The notes: generated by a model not told the origin, from the letters alone. Positions 9,355-18,820 are shown, counted from the stretch's first letter. The stretch: DNA of 64,000 bases from Lewinellaceae bacterium (GCA_016713985.1 JADJOD010000026.1:32598-96597), one strand, 5' to 3'. A program made the numbers and translations.

Positions 9355-10278
9355 ATGAACAAGTTGATTTTTAAACTGATCCGATATTCGGGGCTGCCGT
9401 TTTTATTCCGCGAGCTGGTGCAAAAGCGGAAAGTAACGATTCTCCTGTTTCACGATATCAGCCGGGAAACGGCGGAAAAAACATTTTTATTCCTGTCCGA
9501 AAAATACAACATCATTAGTCTGGACGATTTCCTCCGGGCCTGCCGGGATAAAAACGAGCGGGCATTGCCGGACAAGGCGATGATCCTGACTTTTGACGAC
9601 GGCCACCTCGGAAATTACCGGATGAAACCGGTGCTGGAAAAAATGCGTATCCCCGTCACCATTTTCCTCTGCGCGGGTATCATCGATACCAACCGCCACT
9701 ACTGGTTTACGTACAAACACCCGGAAATTTCAAAATCCAGTCTTAAACGCCTCAGTAACAGGCAAAAACTGGAGCTCCTCGCAAAAGTGGGGTTCCGTCC
9801 CGAAAAAGAATTTGACCAACCCCAGGCCATGAACCGGCAACAGATCGTGGAGTTGACCCCTCTCGTCGACTTTCAGGCGCATACCCTTTTTCACCCCTGT
9901 TTGCCGCAATGCGACGACCGGGAAGCGCAGGAAGAAATCGTAACCGCCAAACAAAAACTCGAATCGGATTTCGGCCTGCCGATCCGTTCCATCGCCTATC
10001 CGAACGGCGATTATTCCGAACGGGATATCGCGTTGTCCAAAAAAGCCGGTTATGAATGCGGCATTACCGTCGATTTCGGCTTTAATACAACCCGGTCCGA
10101 CCTGTTCAGGCTGAAACGACTCAGCGTCAACGATTCCGACAACCTCGACGAACTGGCTGTAAAAGCAAGCGGGGTGTGGGCTTTTTTTAAAACCAGAAAC
10201 GGGAAAAAACAGGGTTTCGGCTGGACGGACCAGGTGGCCACCGAAACCTCGCCCGATGCCGCTTTCCAGCACTCCTGA
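9355..10278 (+). CDS. Polysaccharide deacetylase (CE4/NodB)
   Basis: 307 residues. NodB motif 1 TFDDG at 79-83, motif 2 as AHTLFHP, motif 3 as AYPNGDYS; the catalytic Asp and the metal-binding Asp-His-His set are all present. The N-terminus (KVTILLFHDIS) is typical of cytoplasmic or membrane-associated CE4 proteins; no clear signal peptide is visible, and export cannot be judged. Second of five CE4 or CE4-like proteins in the locus, and one of the three with intact canonical motifs. Confidence 0.88.
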   Translation: MNKLIFKLIRYSGLPFLFRELVQKRKVTILLFHDISRETAEKTFLFLSEKYNIISLDDFLRACRDKNERALPDKAMILTFDDGHLGNYRMKPVLEKMRIPVTIFLCAGIIDTNRHYWFTYKHPEISKSSLKRLSNRQKLELLAKVGFRPEKEFDQPQAMNRQQIVELTPLVDFQAHTLFHPCLPQCDDREAQEEIVTAKQKLESDFGLPIRSIAYPNGDYSERDIALSKKAGYECGITVDFGFNTTRSDLFRLKRLSVNDSDNLDELAVKASGVWAFFKTRNGKKQGFGWTDQVATETSPDAAFQHS

Positions 10279-10329
10279 TCCCCTGCACCCGTTACCAACC
10301 GATTCACCCGAATATTAAATTAAACATCA

Positions 10330-11360
10330 ATGCAGCTACAACGCTACCATACTGACGAGCAATTGAAGCAAAGCGGTTATGCCGACCGGTTCCAGGCGCA
10401 CGTACTCGAACATCCGAACGGCAATTTTTTCCAAAGCCCCGATTTTTTCCGTTTTATCGGCAGTATTCACGGGTATTCGCCTTTTCTGATCCTCGCCACT
10501 TCCGATTCGGGCGAAGTATCCGGCTCCCTGCTCGGCGTGATCCAGACCAACGGTTCAGGCATCAAATCCTGGCTTTCGCGTCGAATGATCGTCTGGGGCG
10601 GCCCCTTGCTGGCCGGCAAATCACCAGCCGATGCCGTTGCCGTGACGCAGGAATTGCTGAAAGAATTGATCCGGTACGCAGAAGGCCGGTCCATCTATGT
10701 GGAATTCAGGAATTTCTTCGATACGGGCGATATAAAAAGCGCCTTCGAATCCTGCGGGTTCGAATTCAAACCCCACCTGAATTACCTGGTCAAAACGGAC
10801 GAAGAAGCGGCAGTGAAAAAAAGAACCAGCAGCAGCCGGATACGCCAGATCAAATCAACCCTCAAGGCGGGTGCGGAAATCACCGAAGCGGCCAATGCGG
10901 ACGAAGTGATGGCTTTCTACGCCATTCTCGAAAAACTGTACAAGGAAAAGGTAAAAAAACCGCTGCCGGCGCCCGATCTCTTCCTGAAATTCCTGAGTTC
11001 CGGAATTGGAAAATTTTTCCTGATCAAACAGGAAGGCCGTGTGATCGGCGGCATCATTTGCCCGGTGTTTGCCAACAAGATAATTTATGAATGGTACGTC
11101 TGTGGGGAAGACGGCTTGGCACAGGGTTTGCATCCCAGCGTATTGGCTACCTGGGCGCCCATCGAATATGGCTATCAACACGGCTTCGATCATTTCGATT
11201 TTATGGGAGCCGGCCGGCCCGACCAGGACTACGGCGTCCGGGAGTTCAAGGCCCGTTTTATGGCGAGGAAGTCTGCTTCGGCAGGTACGAAATGGTCGTC
11301 AACAAATCCCTCTATAAAGTTGGAAAAATTGGTTTGAAAGTTTACCAAAGCATCAAATAA
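10330..11360 (+). CDS. FemAB/GNAT-like transferase with a 3' frame break
   Basis: As read, the frame ends at 11337 with a tail (ARKSASAG...) unlike the family. Adding one T to the TTTT run at 11256-11259 restores the expected end KARFYGEEVCFGRYE...LYKVGKIGLKV and moves the stop to 11358-11360, where TAA overlaps the next ATG by one base, as expected for this packed operon; the repaired gene has exactly 344 codons. Conserved family segments include HPNGNFFQSPDFF, the RIRQIKS helix and GIGKFFLIKQEGRVIGGII. Known relatives are FemAB peptidyl or aminoacyl transferases and related acetyltransferases. The break may be a sequencing error. Confidence 0.8.
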
Positions 11361-12412
11361 TGCGTATTCTAATCGACATCGGACATCCCGGACACCTTCA
11401 TCTGTTCAAACACCTGGCACACCGTTTTATTAAAGAAGGAGCGGAAGTGTTGTTTACGGCAAGAGAAAAAGAATTTGAACTGGAATTGATCCGCGCGGAA
11501 GGTTTCAACTATAAAAGTTTTGGCAAACACTATAAAAGCATCTGGGGTAAGATCTGGGGTTTGCTGAAATTTGACGTGCAGATGTTTTTTACAGGACTGC
11601 GGTTCCGGCCCGATCTGTTCATCAGCCACGGCTCCATTTATGCCGCACACGCCGCTTTTTTACTGGGTAAAAAACACCTTTCGCTGGAAGACTCGGGCAA
11701 TATGGAGCAAATCGTATTGTACCGGCCGTTTACGGACGCCATCCTCACCCCCGATGTGCTGCCCGAAGACCTGGGTCCCAAACAAATCCGCTACGCAGGG
11801 TATCACGAAATTGCCTACCTGCACCCGGATTATTTCACCCCGAATCCGGACGTATATCAGTGGATCGGGCTAAAACCCGGAGAAAAATACGCCATCGTGC
11901 GTTTTGTCTCCTGGAACGCCACCCACGATGCGGGACACAAGGGCCTGACCAACGAAGACAAAACCAAATTAGTCAAAAAACTTTCGGAACAGATGAAAGT
12001 ATTCATCACTTCCGAACGGGCTTTATCCCCTGAACTACAACCCTTCCAGATCAAAATTGCGCCGGAAAAACTGCACCATGCGCTCAGTTTCGCGTCCATT
12101 GTGGTAAGTGAAGGCGCTACGATCGCGTCGGAAGCCGGGGTGCTCGGCACGCCCACCATTTATATCAACACCATTGCCCGGAGTTATTGCTTAGACCAGG
12201 AAAAATATGGCCTGGTTTTTAATACCAGCGATTCCGAAAAGGTGTTTTCCCTGATGGACCATATCCTGAGAATGGACCGGGAAGCATTTAAGGAACGCAG
12301 GGACCAACTCCTCCACAGTAAAGTGAACGTCACCGATTATCTGTATGATTTTATAGTAAAAAGGTACGTAAAAAATAATACCGAACCCAAGTTTACACCG
12401 ATTAACAATTGA
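11360..12412 (+). CDS. DUF354 protein (GT-B-like, surface polysaccharide)
   Basis: 350 residues with the DUF354 N-terminus MRILIDIGHPGHLHLFK and the middle segment ISHGSIYAAHAAFLLGKKHLSLEDSG. DUF354 proteins have a UDP-GlcNAc 2-epimerase or GT-B type fold and recur in bacterial and archaeal surface-glycan loci, but no reaction is firmly known. The C-terminal SEGATIASEAGVLGTPTIY segment resembles the nucleotide-sugar-binding half of such folds. Start overlaps the repaired stop of the FemAB-like gene (TAATG). Confidence 0.85.
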   Translation: MRILIDIGHPGHLHLFKHLAHRFIKEGAEVLFTAREKEFELELIRAEGFNYKSFGKHYKSIWGKIWGLLKFDVQMFFTGLRFRPDLFISHGSIYAAHAAFLLGKKHLSLEDSGNMEQIVLYRPFTDAILTPDVLPEDLGPKQIRYAGYHEIAYLHPDYFTPNPDVYQWIGLKPGEKYAIVRFVSWNATHDAGHKGLTNEDKTKLVKKLSEQMKVFITSERALSPELQPFQIKIAPEKLHHALSFASIVVSEGATIASEAGVLGTPTIYINTIARSYCLDQEKYGLVFNTSDSEKVFSLMDHILRMDREAFKERRDQLLHSKVNVTDYLYDFIVKRYVKNNTEPKFTPINN

Positions 12413-12425
12413 AAATCACTGGATT

Positions 12426-13835
12426 ATGCTTTTTAATTCCATTGACTTTGCCATTTTTTTACCCATCGTATTTACACTGTTCTGGTTCGCCACAGGGCGT
12501 AGCCTGCGGTTGCAAAATGCGTTGTTGCTGATTTCCAGTTACCTTTTTTACGGCTGGTGGGACTGGCGGTACCTGCTGTTGCTGGTTTTCAGTTCATTGT
12601 TTGATTTTTTTGTCGGGCTGGCGCTGGACAAACAGGAGGACGGGAGAAAACGATCCCTGCTTTTTTGGTCCAGTATCGCGGTAAATCTTACCCTGCTTGG
12701 TTTTTTCAAGTACTATAATTTTTTCGCGGACAGTTTTGTACAGGCCTTTTCCCTCTTCGGGCAGCAGATGAAGCTCCCGATGCTGGAGGTGATCTTGCCC
12801 GTGGGCATCAGTTTTTATACCTTCCAGTCGATGAGTTATGCGATCAATATCTACTGGAGAAAACTGACGCCTACCAGGGATATTCTTGCGTATACGGCTT
12901 TTGTGAGTTTTTTTCCACAATTGGTGGCCGGTCCGATCGAACGGGCGACCAACTTGTTGCCGCAGTTTTTTAAAGCCAAAGAGTTTGACTACGACCTGGT
13001 TGTAAAAGGCCTGAAAATGATGCTGCTGGGCTTTTTTATGAAAGTGGTGGTTGCCGACAGACTGGCTTTATACGTCGATTCCGTCTACAACAACGTAGCG
13101 ATGCATACCGGTTGGTCCTTTATCGTTGCGACCTTTTTCTTTGCCCTCCAGATCTACGGCGACTTTGCGGGATATTCCCTGATCGCCATCGGTACGGCCA
13201 AACTCTTCGGATTCAACCTGATGCAGAACTTCAACCGGCCCTATTTTTCCGCTTCTTTCCGGGATTTCTGGGGGCGCTGGCATATTTCGCTGTCTACCTG
13301 GTTTAAAGACTTTGTATACATTCCGCTGGGTGGCAACCGCGGCAGTAAAACCAGGACGCGCTTCAATTTATTTACCACCTTCTTAGTCAGCGGTTTGTGG
13401 CACGGCGCCAACTGGACCTTTGTGATCTGGGGAGCCATGCACGGCGCTTTTCAGATCATCGAACGTATGCTGGCGGATACGGTAAAGATAAAATTGCCCA
13501 GAGCAATCAGCATTCTGCTGGTATTTGCACTGACCTGTTTAGCCTGGGTGTTTTTCCGGGCGGCTACCGTCCAGGACGCATTTTACGTCATCGGCACCAT
13601 GTTTACCAGTCTGGGAGAAAGTGTTCATATCGGAGACATCGGCATTTTTACCTTCTCTGTGGTTGGTGTCCTGCTTTTGTTTTCCTTAGAATTCGTCATG
13701 GAATATTATCCCGGTTTCAGTTTGCTTAATCACCGTTGGGCTCCCGTCCGTTATGCCACCATCCTGTTTATGCTGATCTATATCATTAGTTTCGGCGTAT
13801 TTGATGGCAGCCAGTTCATTTATTTCCAGTTCTAA
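12426..13835 (+). CDS. MBOAT-family membrane O-acyltransferase (AlgI-like)
   Basis: 469 residues with many transmembrane segments from the N-terminus (IDFAIFLPIVFTLFWF) to the C-terminus. Contains the MBOAT signatures NRPYFSASFRDFWGRWHISLSTWFKDF (split here: FWGRWH then STWFKDF), YIPLGGNR, and the invariant catalytic histidine near residue 326 in GLWHGANWTF. The family moves acetyl or other acyl groups across the inner membrane for O-acylation of exopolysaccharide. It is followed 20 bp later by an SGNH-type protein, the usual periplasmic partner that completes transfer to the polymer. Confidence 0.92.
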   Translation: MLFNSIDFAIFLPIVFTLFWFATGRSLRLQNALLLISSYLFYGWWDWRYLLLLVFSSLFDFFVGLALDKQEDGRKRSLLFWSSIAVNLTLLGFFKYYNFFADSFVQAFSLFGQQMKLPMLEVILPVGISFYTFQSMSYAINIYWRKLTPTRDILAYTAFVSFFPQLVAGPIERATNLLPQFFKAKEFDYDLVVKGLKMMLLGFFMKVVVADRLALYVDSVYNNVAMHTGWSFIVATFFFALQIYGDFAGYSLIAIGTAKLFGFNLMQNFNRPYFSASFRDFWGRWHISLSTWFKDFVYIPLGGNRGSKTRTRFNLFTTFLVSGLWHGANWTFVIWGAMHGAFQIIERMLADTVKIKLPRAISILLVFALTCLAWVFFRAATVQDAFYVIGTMFTSLGESVHIGDIGIFTFSVVGVLLLFSLEFVMEYYPGFSLLNHRWAPVRYATILFMLIYIISFGVFDGSQFIYFQF

Positions 13836-13855
13836 TCTCCGATTTGTGTTATCCA

Positions 13856-14797
13856 ATGAGAAAACTATATACAAAAATCCTCATCATTCTGGTGCTTCTG
13901 GCCGCATTCGACGTGGCCGCAGGCTTAGTACTGGACTGGCTGCGGGATCACTCTCCCGACGGGCGTTATTACAAAACCAAATATTCACTCGAAAACTGCC
14001 AGGAAGATGTCGTCGTGATCGGCAGTTCCAGGGGTGAAATCAACTATGTGACCCAAATCATTGAAGATTCGTTGGGCATGAGTTGCTGGAATGCCAGCCG
14101 CGGGGGGCAGGGCACGCCTTATTTCCGCGCCATTCAGGAAGGTATTCTCGCCAGGTACACCCCGAAAGTGGTGATCCTGAACATCGACGACAATGACCTG
14201 GAGACCCGCCCCAACTACGAACACGCCGGCGTGCTCCGGCCCTTTTACCAAAACTGCCCGCCCATACGTCCCATCATCAACAATACCTCGACGTTTGAAT
14301 GGGCGCTGATGAAATCACGCCTCTACGCTTACAATTCGAGTTTTTATTACCTGATCCGCCCGTATTTTGTCCAAGGCCTCGATGGCAAAGCAAGCGACAA
14401 AGGCTGGAAACCGCGACTGGAAAAAATGACTGCCGAGATCGGCGGCCAACTGGAGCCGGAACCGGAAAAAGTTGACCTGAACAAGGAATCCGTCGCCTTG
14501 TTCGACACCCTCGTGCAAAAGTTTAAAACCCGGGGCTGCAAGGTGTTTTTGGTCGTTTCGCCCAATTACGGCAGAACGGTCAGCGCCTCCTCGGCGATCG
14601 AATACCTGCGCAAAACGTCTGCGGAAAACAATATTCCGTTGTTCGTATATTCCAACGACACTTCCTTTATTACCAAGCCCGAATTATTTGTAGATCCAGA
14701 CCACCTGAATGTGGAGGGCGCCCAGACCTTTACCCGGCAACTTGTCGGACAAATCAAACCTTTCACATTTGCGAACCAGCATCTTTCAAAAGAATGA
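13856..14797 (+). CDS. SGNH-hydrolase-like protein, MBOAT partner
   Basis: 313 residues from the ATG at 13856 (a TTG at 13844 is in frame but unlikely). One N-terminal membrane segment (ILIILVLLAAFDVAAGLVL) and then a periplasmic domain. GSSRG near residue 52 matches the catalytic Ser block of the SGNH/GDSL fold, and VDPDHLNVEG near the C-terminus supplies the DxxH pair. Its place after an AlgI-like acyltransferase resembles algI/algJ-type and DltB/DltD pairs, so it is likely to finish O-acyl transfer to the surface polymer (inference). Its stop overlaps the following start (ATGA). Confidence 0.75.
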   Translation: MRKLYTKILIILVLLAAFDVAAGLVLDWLRDHSPDGRYYKTKYSLENCQEDVVVIGSSRGEINYVTQIIEDSLGMSCWNASRGGQGTPYFRAIQEGILARYTPKVVILNIDDNDLETRPNYEHAGVLRPFYQNCPPIRPIINNTSTFEWALMKSRLYAYNSSFYYLIRPYFVQGLDGKASDKGWKPRLEKMTAEIGGQLEPEPEKVDLNKESVALFDTLVQKFKTRGCKVFLVVSPNYGRTVSASSAIEYLRKTSAENNIPLFVYSNDTSFITKPELFVDPDHLNVEGAQTFTRQLVGQIKPFTFANQHLSKE

Positions 14798-15537
14798 AAA
14801 GGTTTTTAAAATATTTTCGGAGGAAGTGGGCCAGCTATAGTTTCAGAAAAGTCGTTAATGTCAACCTGAACGAGCCTGTCATCACCTTCACTTTTGACGA
14901 TGCGCCTATTTCGGCTTTCGTGGAAGGTGGGAATATCCTTGCGAAATATGGCGTGGGCGGCACTTTTTACATCTCCCTTTCTTTGATGAACGACGTGGAC
15001 CCCACCACCCGATTCACCCCCCAACACATTAAAACGGCTCTTGCCCGGCACAACGAAATCGGTTGCCATACCTTCGGGCACACCGAGTTGTACACCGTAT
15101 CCTTTGGAAAAGGAATGGTCGATATCATCAAAAACCAGGAAACCCTGGAAACGATTGCTCCGGGAATCACCCTCGATAACTTTTCCTACCCATTCGGTTC
15201 ACAAACCCGGCCGATCAAAAAATTTGTCAGCAGCAGATTCAGGAGTGCGCGGGGTATCGAAGAAGGCATCAACCTGGACCAGACGGATTTGTACAACCTG
15301 AAAACGGTCAAATTATACGAACAGCGGTATTCGCTGGATTTCATATATGCTAAAATTGACGAAGCCGTTGCCTGTAACGGCTGGTTGATTTTTTATACCC
15401 ACGACGTCCAGGAACACCCCTCCGAATGGGGCTGTTCACCCGCTTATTTTGAAGCGGTTGTGAAAAAATGCGCTGAAATGAACATCAAAATACTTACTGT
15501 CAACGAGGCTTTAAACCAAATCGAAAGAGGACTATGA
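14794..15537 (+). CDS. Polysaccharide deacetylase (CE4/NodB)
   Basis: 247 residues, a compact NodB domain. Motif 1 is TFDDA (the final Gly replaced by Ala), motif 2 is CHTFGHTEL, motif 3 FSYPFGS, and a YTHDV segment near the end supplies the late catalytic His region. Starts within the stop of the SGNH-like gene and ends overlapping the epimerase start, both ATGA, so it is coupled to both. It may act on the same glycan that the MBOAT pair acylates (inference). Confidence 0.85.
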   Translation: MKRFLKYFRRKWASYSFRKVVNVNLNEPVITFTFDDAPISAFVEGGNILAKYGVGGTFYISLSLMNDVDPTTRFTPQHIKTALARHNEIGCHTFGHTELYTVSFGKGMVDIIKNQETLETIAPGITLDNFSYPFGSQTRPIKKFVSSRFRSARGIEEGINLDQTDLYNLKTVKLYEQRYSLDFIYAKIDEAVACNGWLIFYTHDVQEHPSEWGCSPAYFEAVVKKCAEMNIKILTVNEALNQIERGL

Positions 15538-16517
15538 CATACAATCTTCTCATCACCGGCGGAGCCGGTTTTATCGGCTCCAATCTCGTCGAGCGATTTC
15601 TCAACGATCCCCGGATCGGATTGGTAAGGGTACTCGACGACCTTTCCAACGGCCTGTATGAAAACATCGCGGAATTTGAATTTCACCCGAAATTTGAATT
15701 TATCGAAGGTGATATCTGCGATTACGACACCTGCATGAGAGCCATGAAAGGCATCAACAAGGTCACACACCAGGCCGCTTTGGGATCGGTTCCGAGGTCG
15801 ATTCAAAACCCCATGCGCACCAACGAGGTGAATGTCGGCGGCACCGTCAATGTATTGCACGCCGCCAAAGAATCCGGCGCGGACCGCGTGGTACTGGCGT
15901 TTTCTTCCAGCACGTACGGCGACAGCCCCGAACTGCCCAAGGTCGAGCACCGGATCGGCAACCCGCTCTCGCCGTATGCCGTGAGCAAACTGGCTGCGGA
16001 GCATTATGCCCAGGTTTTTTGCCGGACCTACGGTTTGAATTTTGTCGGCCTCCGTTATTTCAACATTTTTGGCCCCAAACAAAACCCCGACAACCCGTAT
16101 GCCGCAGTAATTCCGCTGTTTTGCAGGGCATTTATCGAAGACAAACAACCCCTGATCAACGGAGACGGCACCACCAGCCGCGATTTTACTTTTGTTGAAA
16201 ACGTGATGCACGCCAACGACCTGGCTTTGTTTACGGAAAACCCGGAGGCACTCAACCAGGTGTATAATGTCGCCTGCGGAGACCAGGTTGATCTCAATGA
16301 AATGGTCAATATGTTGCAATCCATCAGCGGCAAACAGATCCAGCCGGTTTACGGGCCGGAAAGAGCGGGCGACGTCAAACACTCCAAAGCTGATATTTCA
16401 AAAATCAGAACCAGGCTGGGTTACGAGCCGAAAGTCCTGATGTTCGAAGGGCTGCGCCAGGTATATGACTGGAACAAAAAAATGTACGTGGAAAAACATC
16501 TCCAGGCGCAGATTTGA
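15534..16517 (+). CDS. NAD-dependent nucleotide-sugar epimerase (WbpP/UDP-GlcNAc 4-epimerase-like)
   Basis: 327 residues, extended SDR family. Rossmann motif GGAGFIGSN at residues 8-16, SSTYG with the catalytic Ser/Thr, SPYAVSK with the catalytic Tyr and Lys, and FNIFGPKQNPDNPYAAVIP, a pattern shared with WbpP/TviC-type UDP-GlcNAc(A) 4-epimerases rather than GalE of central metabolism. Likely provides UDP-GalNAc(A) or a related sugar for the locus. The exact substrate is inferred. Confidence 0.85.
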   Translation: MTYNLLITGGAGFIGSNLVERFLNDPRIGLVRVLDDLSNGLYENIAEFEFHPKFEFIEGDICDYDTCMRAMKGINKVTHQAALGSVPRSIQNPMRTNEVNVGGTVNVLHAAKESGADRVVLAFSSSTYGDSPELPKVEHRIGNPLSPYAVSKLAAEHYAQVFCRTYGLNFVGLRYFNIFGPKQNPDNPYAAVIPLFCRAFIEDKQPLINGDGTTSRDFTFVENVMHANDLALFTENPEALNQVYNVACGDQVDLNEMVNMLQSISGKQIQPVYGPERAGDVKHSKADISKIRTRLGYEPKVLMFEGLRQVYDWNKKMYVEKHLQAQI

Positions 16518-16557
16518 ACTAAAAACCGATTGAAAAACGACAAAAAGTACACACTGG

Positions 16558-17319
16558 ATGCGAGATTTTACCATTGCCGCCTATAAAAACCTGCTGGTCA
16601 GTTTGAAAGAGGCCGGATATTCGTTTGCCACCTTTTCGGAATTTATTCAAAAAAAACCGGGACAAAGGCTCGTCATGCTCCGGCACGACGTCGACGACCG
16701 CAAACTACATTCCCTCGAATTTGCTCGTATTCAACGAGATATGGGCATTGTCGGCACCTACTATTTCCGAATGGTGCCGGAAAGTTTTGACGAAGACGTG
16801 ATCCGCGAAATCCACCGGATGGGCCATGAAATCGGCTATCATTACGAGGATATGGATTTTGCCGGTGGCGACCCGGCAAAAGCGGTTCAGTTATTTGAAC
16901 AACACCTCGAAACCCTGCGAAAAATCGTCCCCGTTTCCACGATTTGTATGCACGGAAGCCCGAAATCAAAATATGACAACAAGGACGTCTGGAAACATTA
17001 TGATTATAAAAAATATGGCATTATCGGAGAGCCTTATTTTGATATAGATTTTAAACAGGTTTTTTACGTAACCGACACCGGGCGGCAGTGGGACGGGCAT
17101 AAAGTAAGTGTACGGGACAAGGTGGCGAATTATTTCAACCTGTCTTTTCACACAACTTTTGAGATCATCAATTGTGTTAAAAATAATAAATTCCCTAATA
17201 TTGTAATGTTTAACTTCCACCCGCAGAGATGGACAGATAATACTATTTTATGGATATGGGAAAAATACGTTCAAAACATTAAGAATTTAATTAAATTTAT
17301 CGTAATCAAATTGCGGTAA
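16558..17319 (+). CDS. CE4-like deacetylase-fold protein, RHDVD type
   Basis: 253 residues. The first metal motif is LRHDVDD rather than TFDDG; the second is GYHYEDMDF with HEIGYH, and MHGSP and FNFHPQRW follow. This arrangement matches the divergent 'RHDxD' subgroup of the glycoside hydrolase/deacetylase superfamily found in polysaccharide loci. Metal binding looks possible but the canonical CE4 HxxxH motif is absent, so deacetylase activity is uncertain. The 3' end is notably AT-rich compared with its neighbours. The 253-bp gap afterwards suggests an operon boundary. Confidence 0.65.
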   Translation: MRDFTIAAYKNLLVSLKEAGYSFATFSEFIQKKPGQRLVMLRHDVDDRKLHSLEFARIQRDMGIVGTYYFRMVPESFDEDVIREIHRMGHEIGYHYEDMDFAGGDPAKAVQLFEQHLETLRKIVPVSTICMHGSPKSKYDNKDVWKHYDYKKYGIIGEPYFDIDFKQVFYVTDTGRQWDGHKVSVRDKVANYFNLSFHTTFEIINCVKNNKFPNIVMFNFHPQRWTDNTILWIWEKYVQNIKNLIKFIVIKLR

Positions 17320-17363
17320 TTTATCCCGCACTCAGCCATCAGGCATAGTTTTTGTCTCCTTTA

Positions 17364-17391
17364 AATAACAAACAGTCTTGTTTTTGTTATT
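17364..17391 (+). terminator. Possible AT-rich terminator or hairpin
   Basis: Nine-bp arms AATAACAAA and TTTGTTATT around a 10-nt loop, followed by T-rich sequence, 44 bp after the preceding stop. The stem is weak. It lies in a 253-bp AT-rich gap before the sugar transferase gene and no gene was found there. Confidence 0.3.
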
Positions 17392-17572
17392 AGTTTTAAC
17401 CGGTTAATAAAAATAATTGCCGGAGCAAACCGGGTCGTAATCCACCGTTGTTTGCTCCACCTGTCCCCCGCCTTTTTGCCTTTGCCCGGAGTTTCATGTA
17501 CCGTATGTCCCCTATGTATGGCATGCCGGCCTTCCGTTATGATCTTATTAATCAACAACACCTTAATCGCAA

Positions 17573-18688
17573 ATGGGACAAACCATACACCAACCGATGT
17601 ACGAGCAACCAAAACAAACACTTTCTGATCTGTATCGCCGCGCCTTGTGCTCGGAAATACCGGGGGAAGCGGTCGAGTTCATCGAAAACTGGGTAGACCT
17701 TGATAACCTGTGGGATTCGGTCATCCTCAATACTTCCTCGCCCCTGAACCTGATTAACGTAATTTCGTGGCGCGGGCACGACGAAACCGGTATCGGCAGC
17801 ATTATTAATGTCAAACGCCTCAATGATATCCGGTATATCAATAAATTTCTGGAATCCGCCAACGAATACCTTCGGCCCGGCGGTCATATCATCGGCTGTG
17901 TGGAAACCTGTCAGCAACGGGAAGAACGCCTGATGGCAAAATTCGCCTGGCCGTTCAACCATGTTTACTACTTTTTCGATTTTTGGGTAAAACGGGTCTG
18001 GCCCAAACTTCCACACCTCAAACACGCATATTTCCTGCTGACCAACGGCCGCAACCGGGTTATTTCTGAAATGGAAACTTACGGGCGGCTTTATTCCTGC
18101 GGCTATCGCTTAGTGAAAACCTTCAATGCCGACGGACAAATGTATTTCGTGGCGGAGAAAGTTGGCGAGCCGGACTACAACAACGAAGCCTCCTACGGGC
18201 CGCTCATCAAACTGCGGCGGGTTGGTAAAAACGGTAAAATATTCAACGTCTACAAGTTCCGGACGATGTACCCCTACTCGGAATACCTGCAGTCGTTTAT
18301 TTACGAAAACTACGGTTTGCAAAAAGGTGGTAAATTCAAAGACGATCCCCGGGTTACTACCCTGGGCCGCATCTTCCGCAAAAACTGGATCGACGAACTG
18401 CCCATGTTGTTCAACTGGCTCAAAGGCGACGTAAAACTGATGGGTGTGCGCCCCCTCAGCAAGCAGTATTTCAGCTTGTACCCGAAAGAGTTTCAGGAAT
18501 ACAGAAAACAATTCAAACCGGGTCTGATTCCTCCCGTGTATGTCGAAATTCCCAAGTCGCTCGAAGACATCGTGGAAATCGAATACCGGTACCTCAAGGC
18601 ATACGAGAAGAATCCCATTCTCACCGACATGCGCTATTTTTGGAGAGCTTTTTGCAACATCGTTTTCAAAAAGGTAAGAAGCCATTAA
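17573..18688 (+). CDS. Sugar-1-phosphate transferase with unusual soluble N-terminal domain
   Basis: 371 residues. The C-terminal half (from about 200) is a bacterial sugar transferase (WcaJ/PglC) domain: PLIKLRRVGKNGKIFNVYKFRTM, KDDPRVTTLGRIFRKNWIDELP and MGVRPLS are present in order (the catalytic D/E pair is in the WIDELP region). The usual membrane or re-entrant helix just before KLRRVG is missing; in its place is a soluble-looking domain of about 190 residues containing LRPGGHIIGCVE, reminiscent of a Rossmann methyltransferase. Probable role: first sugar-phosphate transfer onto undecaprenyl phosphate. How it reaches the membrane is unclear. Confidence 0.8.
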   Translation: MGQTIHQPMYEQPKQTLSDLYRRALCSEIPGEAVEFIENWVDLDNLWDSVILNTSSPLNLINVISWRGHDETGIGSIINVKRLNDIRYINKFLESANEYLRPGGHIIGCVETCQQREERLMAKFAWPFNHVYYFFDFWVKRVWPKLPHLKHAYFLLTNGRNRVISEMETYGRLYSCGYRLVKTFNADGQMYFVAEKVGEPDYNNEASYGPLIKLRRVGKNGKIFNVYKFRTMYPYSEYLQSFIYENYGLQKGGKFKDDPRVTTLGRIFRKNWIDELPMLFNWLKGDVKLMGVRPLSKQYFSLYPKEFQEYRKQFKPGLIPPVYVEIPKSLEDIVEIEYRYLKAYEKNPILTDMRYFWRAFCNIVFKKVRSH

Positions 18689-18731
18689 GTCGAAAAGTAC
18701 CACTACAGTCAGGCGGGTTAATACTGCATAA

Positions 18732-18764
18732 AATGACGGGGCGACTTCAGGTCGCTCCGTCACT
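18732..18764. repeat. Dispersed palindrome family copy (16-nt arms)
   Basis: Imperfect palindrome with 16-nt arms and a 1-nt centre between the sugar transferase and the next gene. Thirteen of 16 positions are paired; two of the three exceptions (18740/18756 and 18746/18750) are G-U wobbles in a + strand transcript. Its arm (AGTGACGGAGCGACCT, minus strand) lines up base for base with the arms at 63726-63761 and in CRISPR spacer 1, sharing AGTG at the outer end and GAC(T/C)T next to the centre. No strong T run follows. Confidence 0.6.
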
Positions 18765-18820
18765 TCCTGTTTTGGGAAAAACCTCGTTTTTAAAAACTTT
18801 TTGAAAGCCAATACATTGCC

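Noticed and set aside
15444..16382. A 312-residue open frame on the minus strand over the epimerase
   Set aside because: The epimerase shows a complete SDR motif set on the + strand; this is a shadow.
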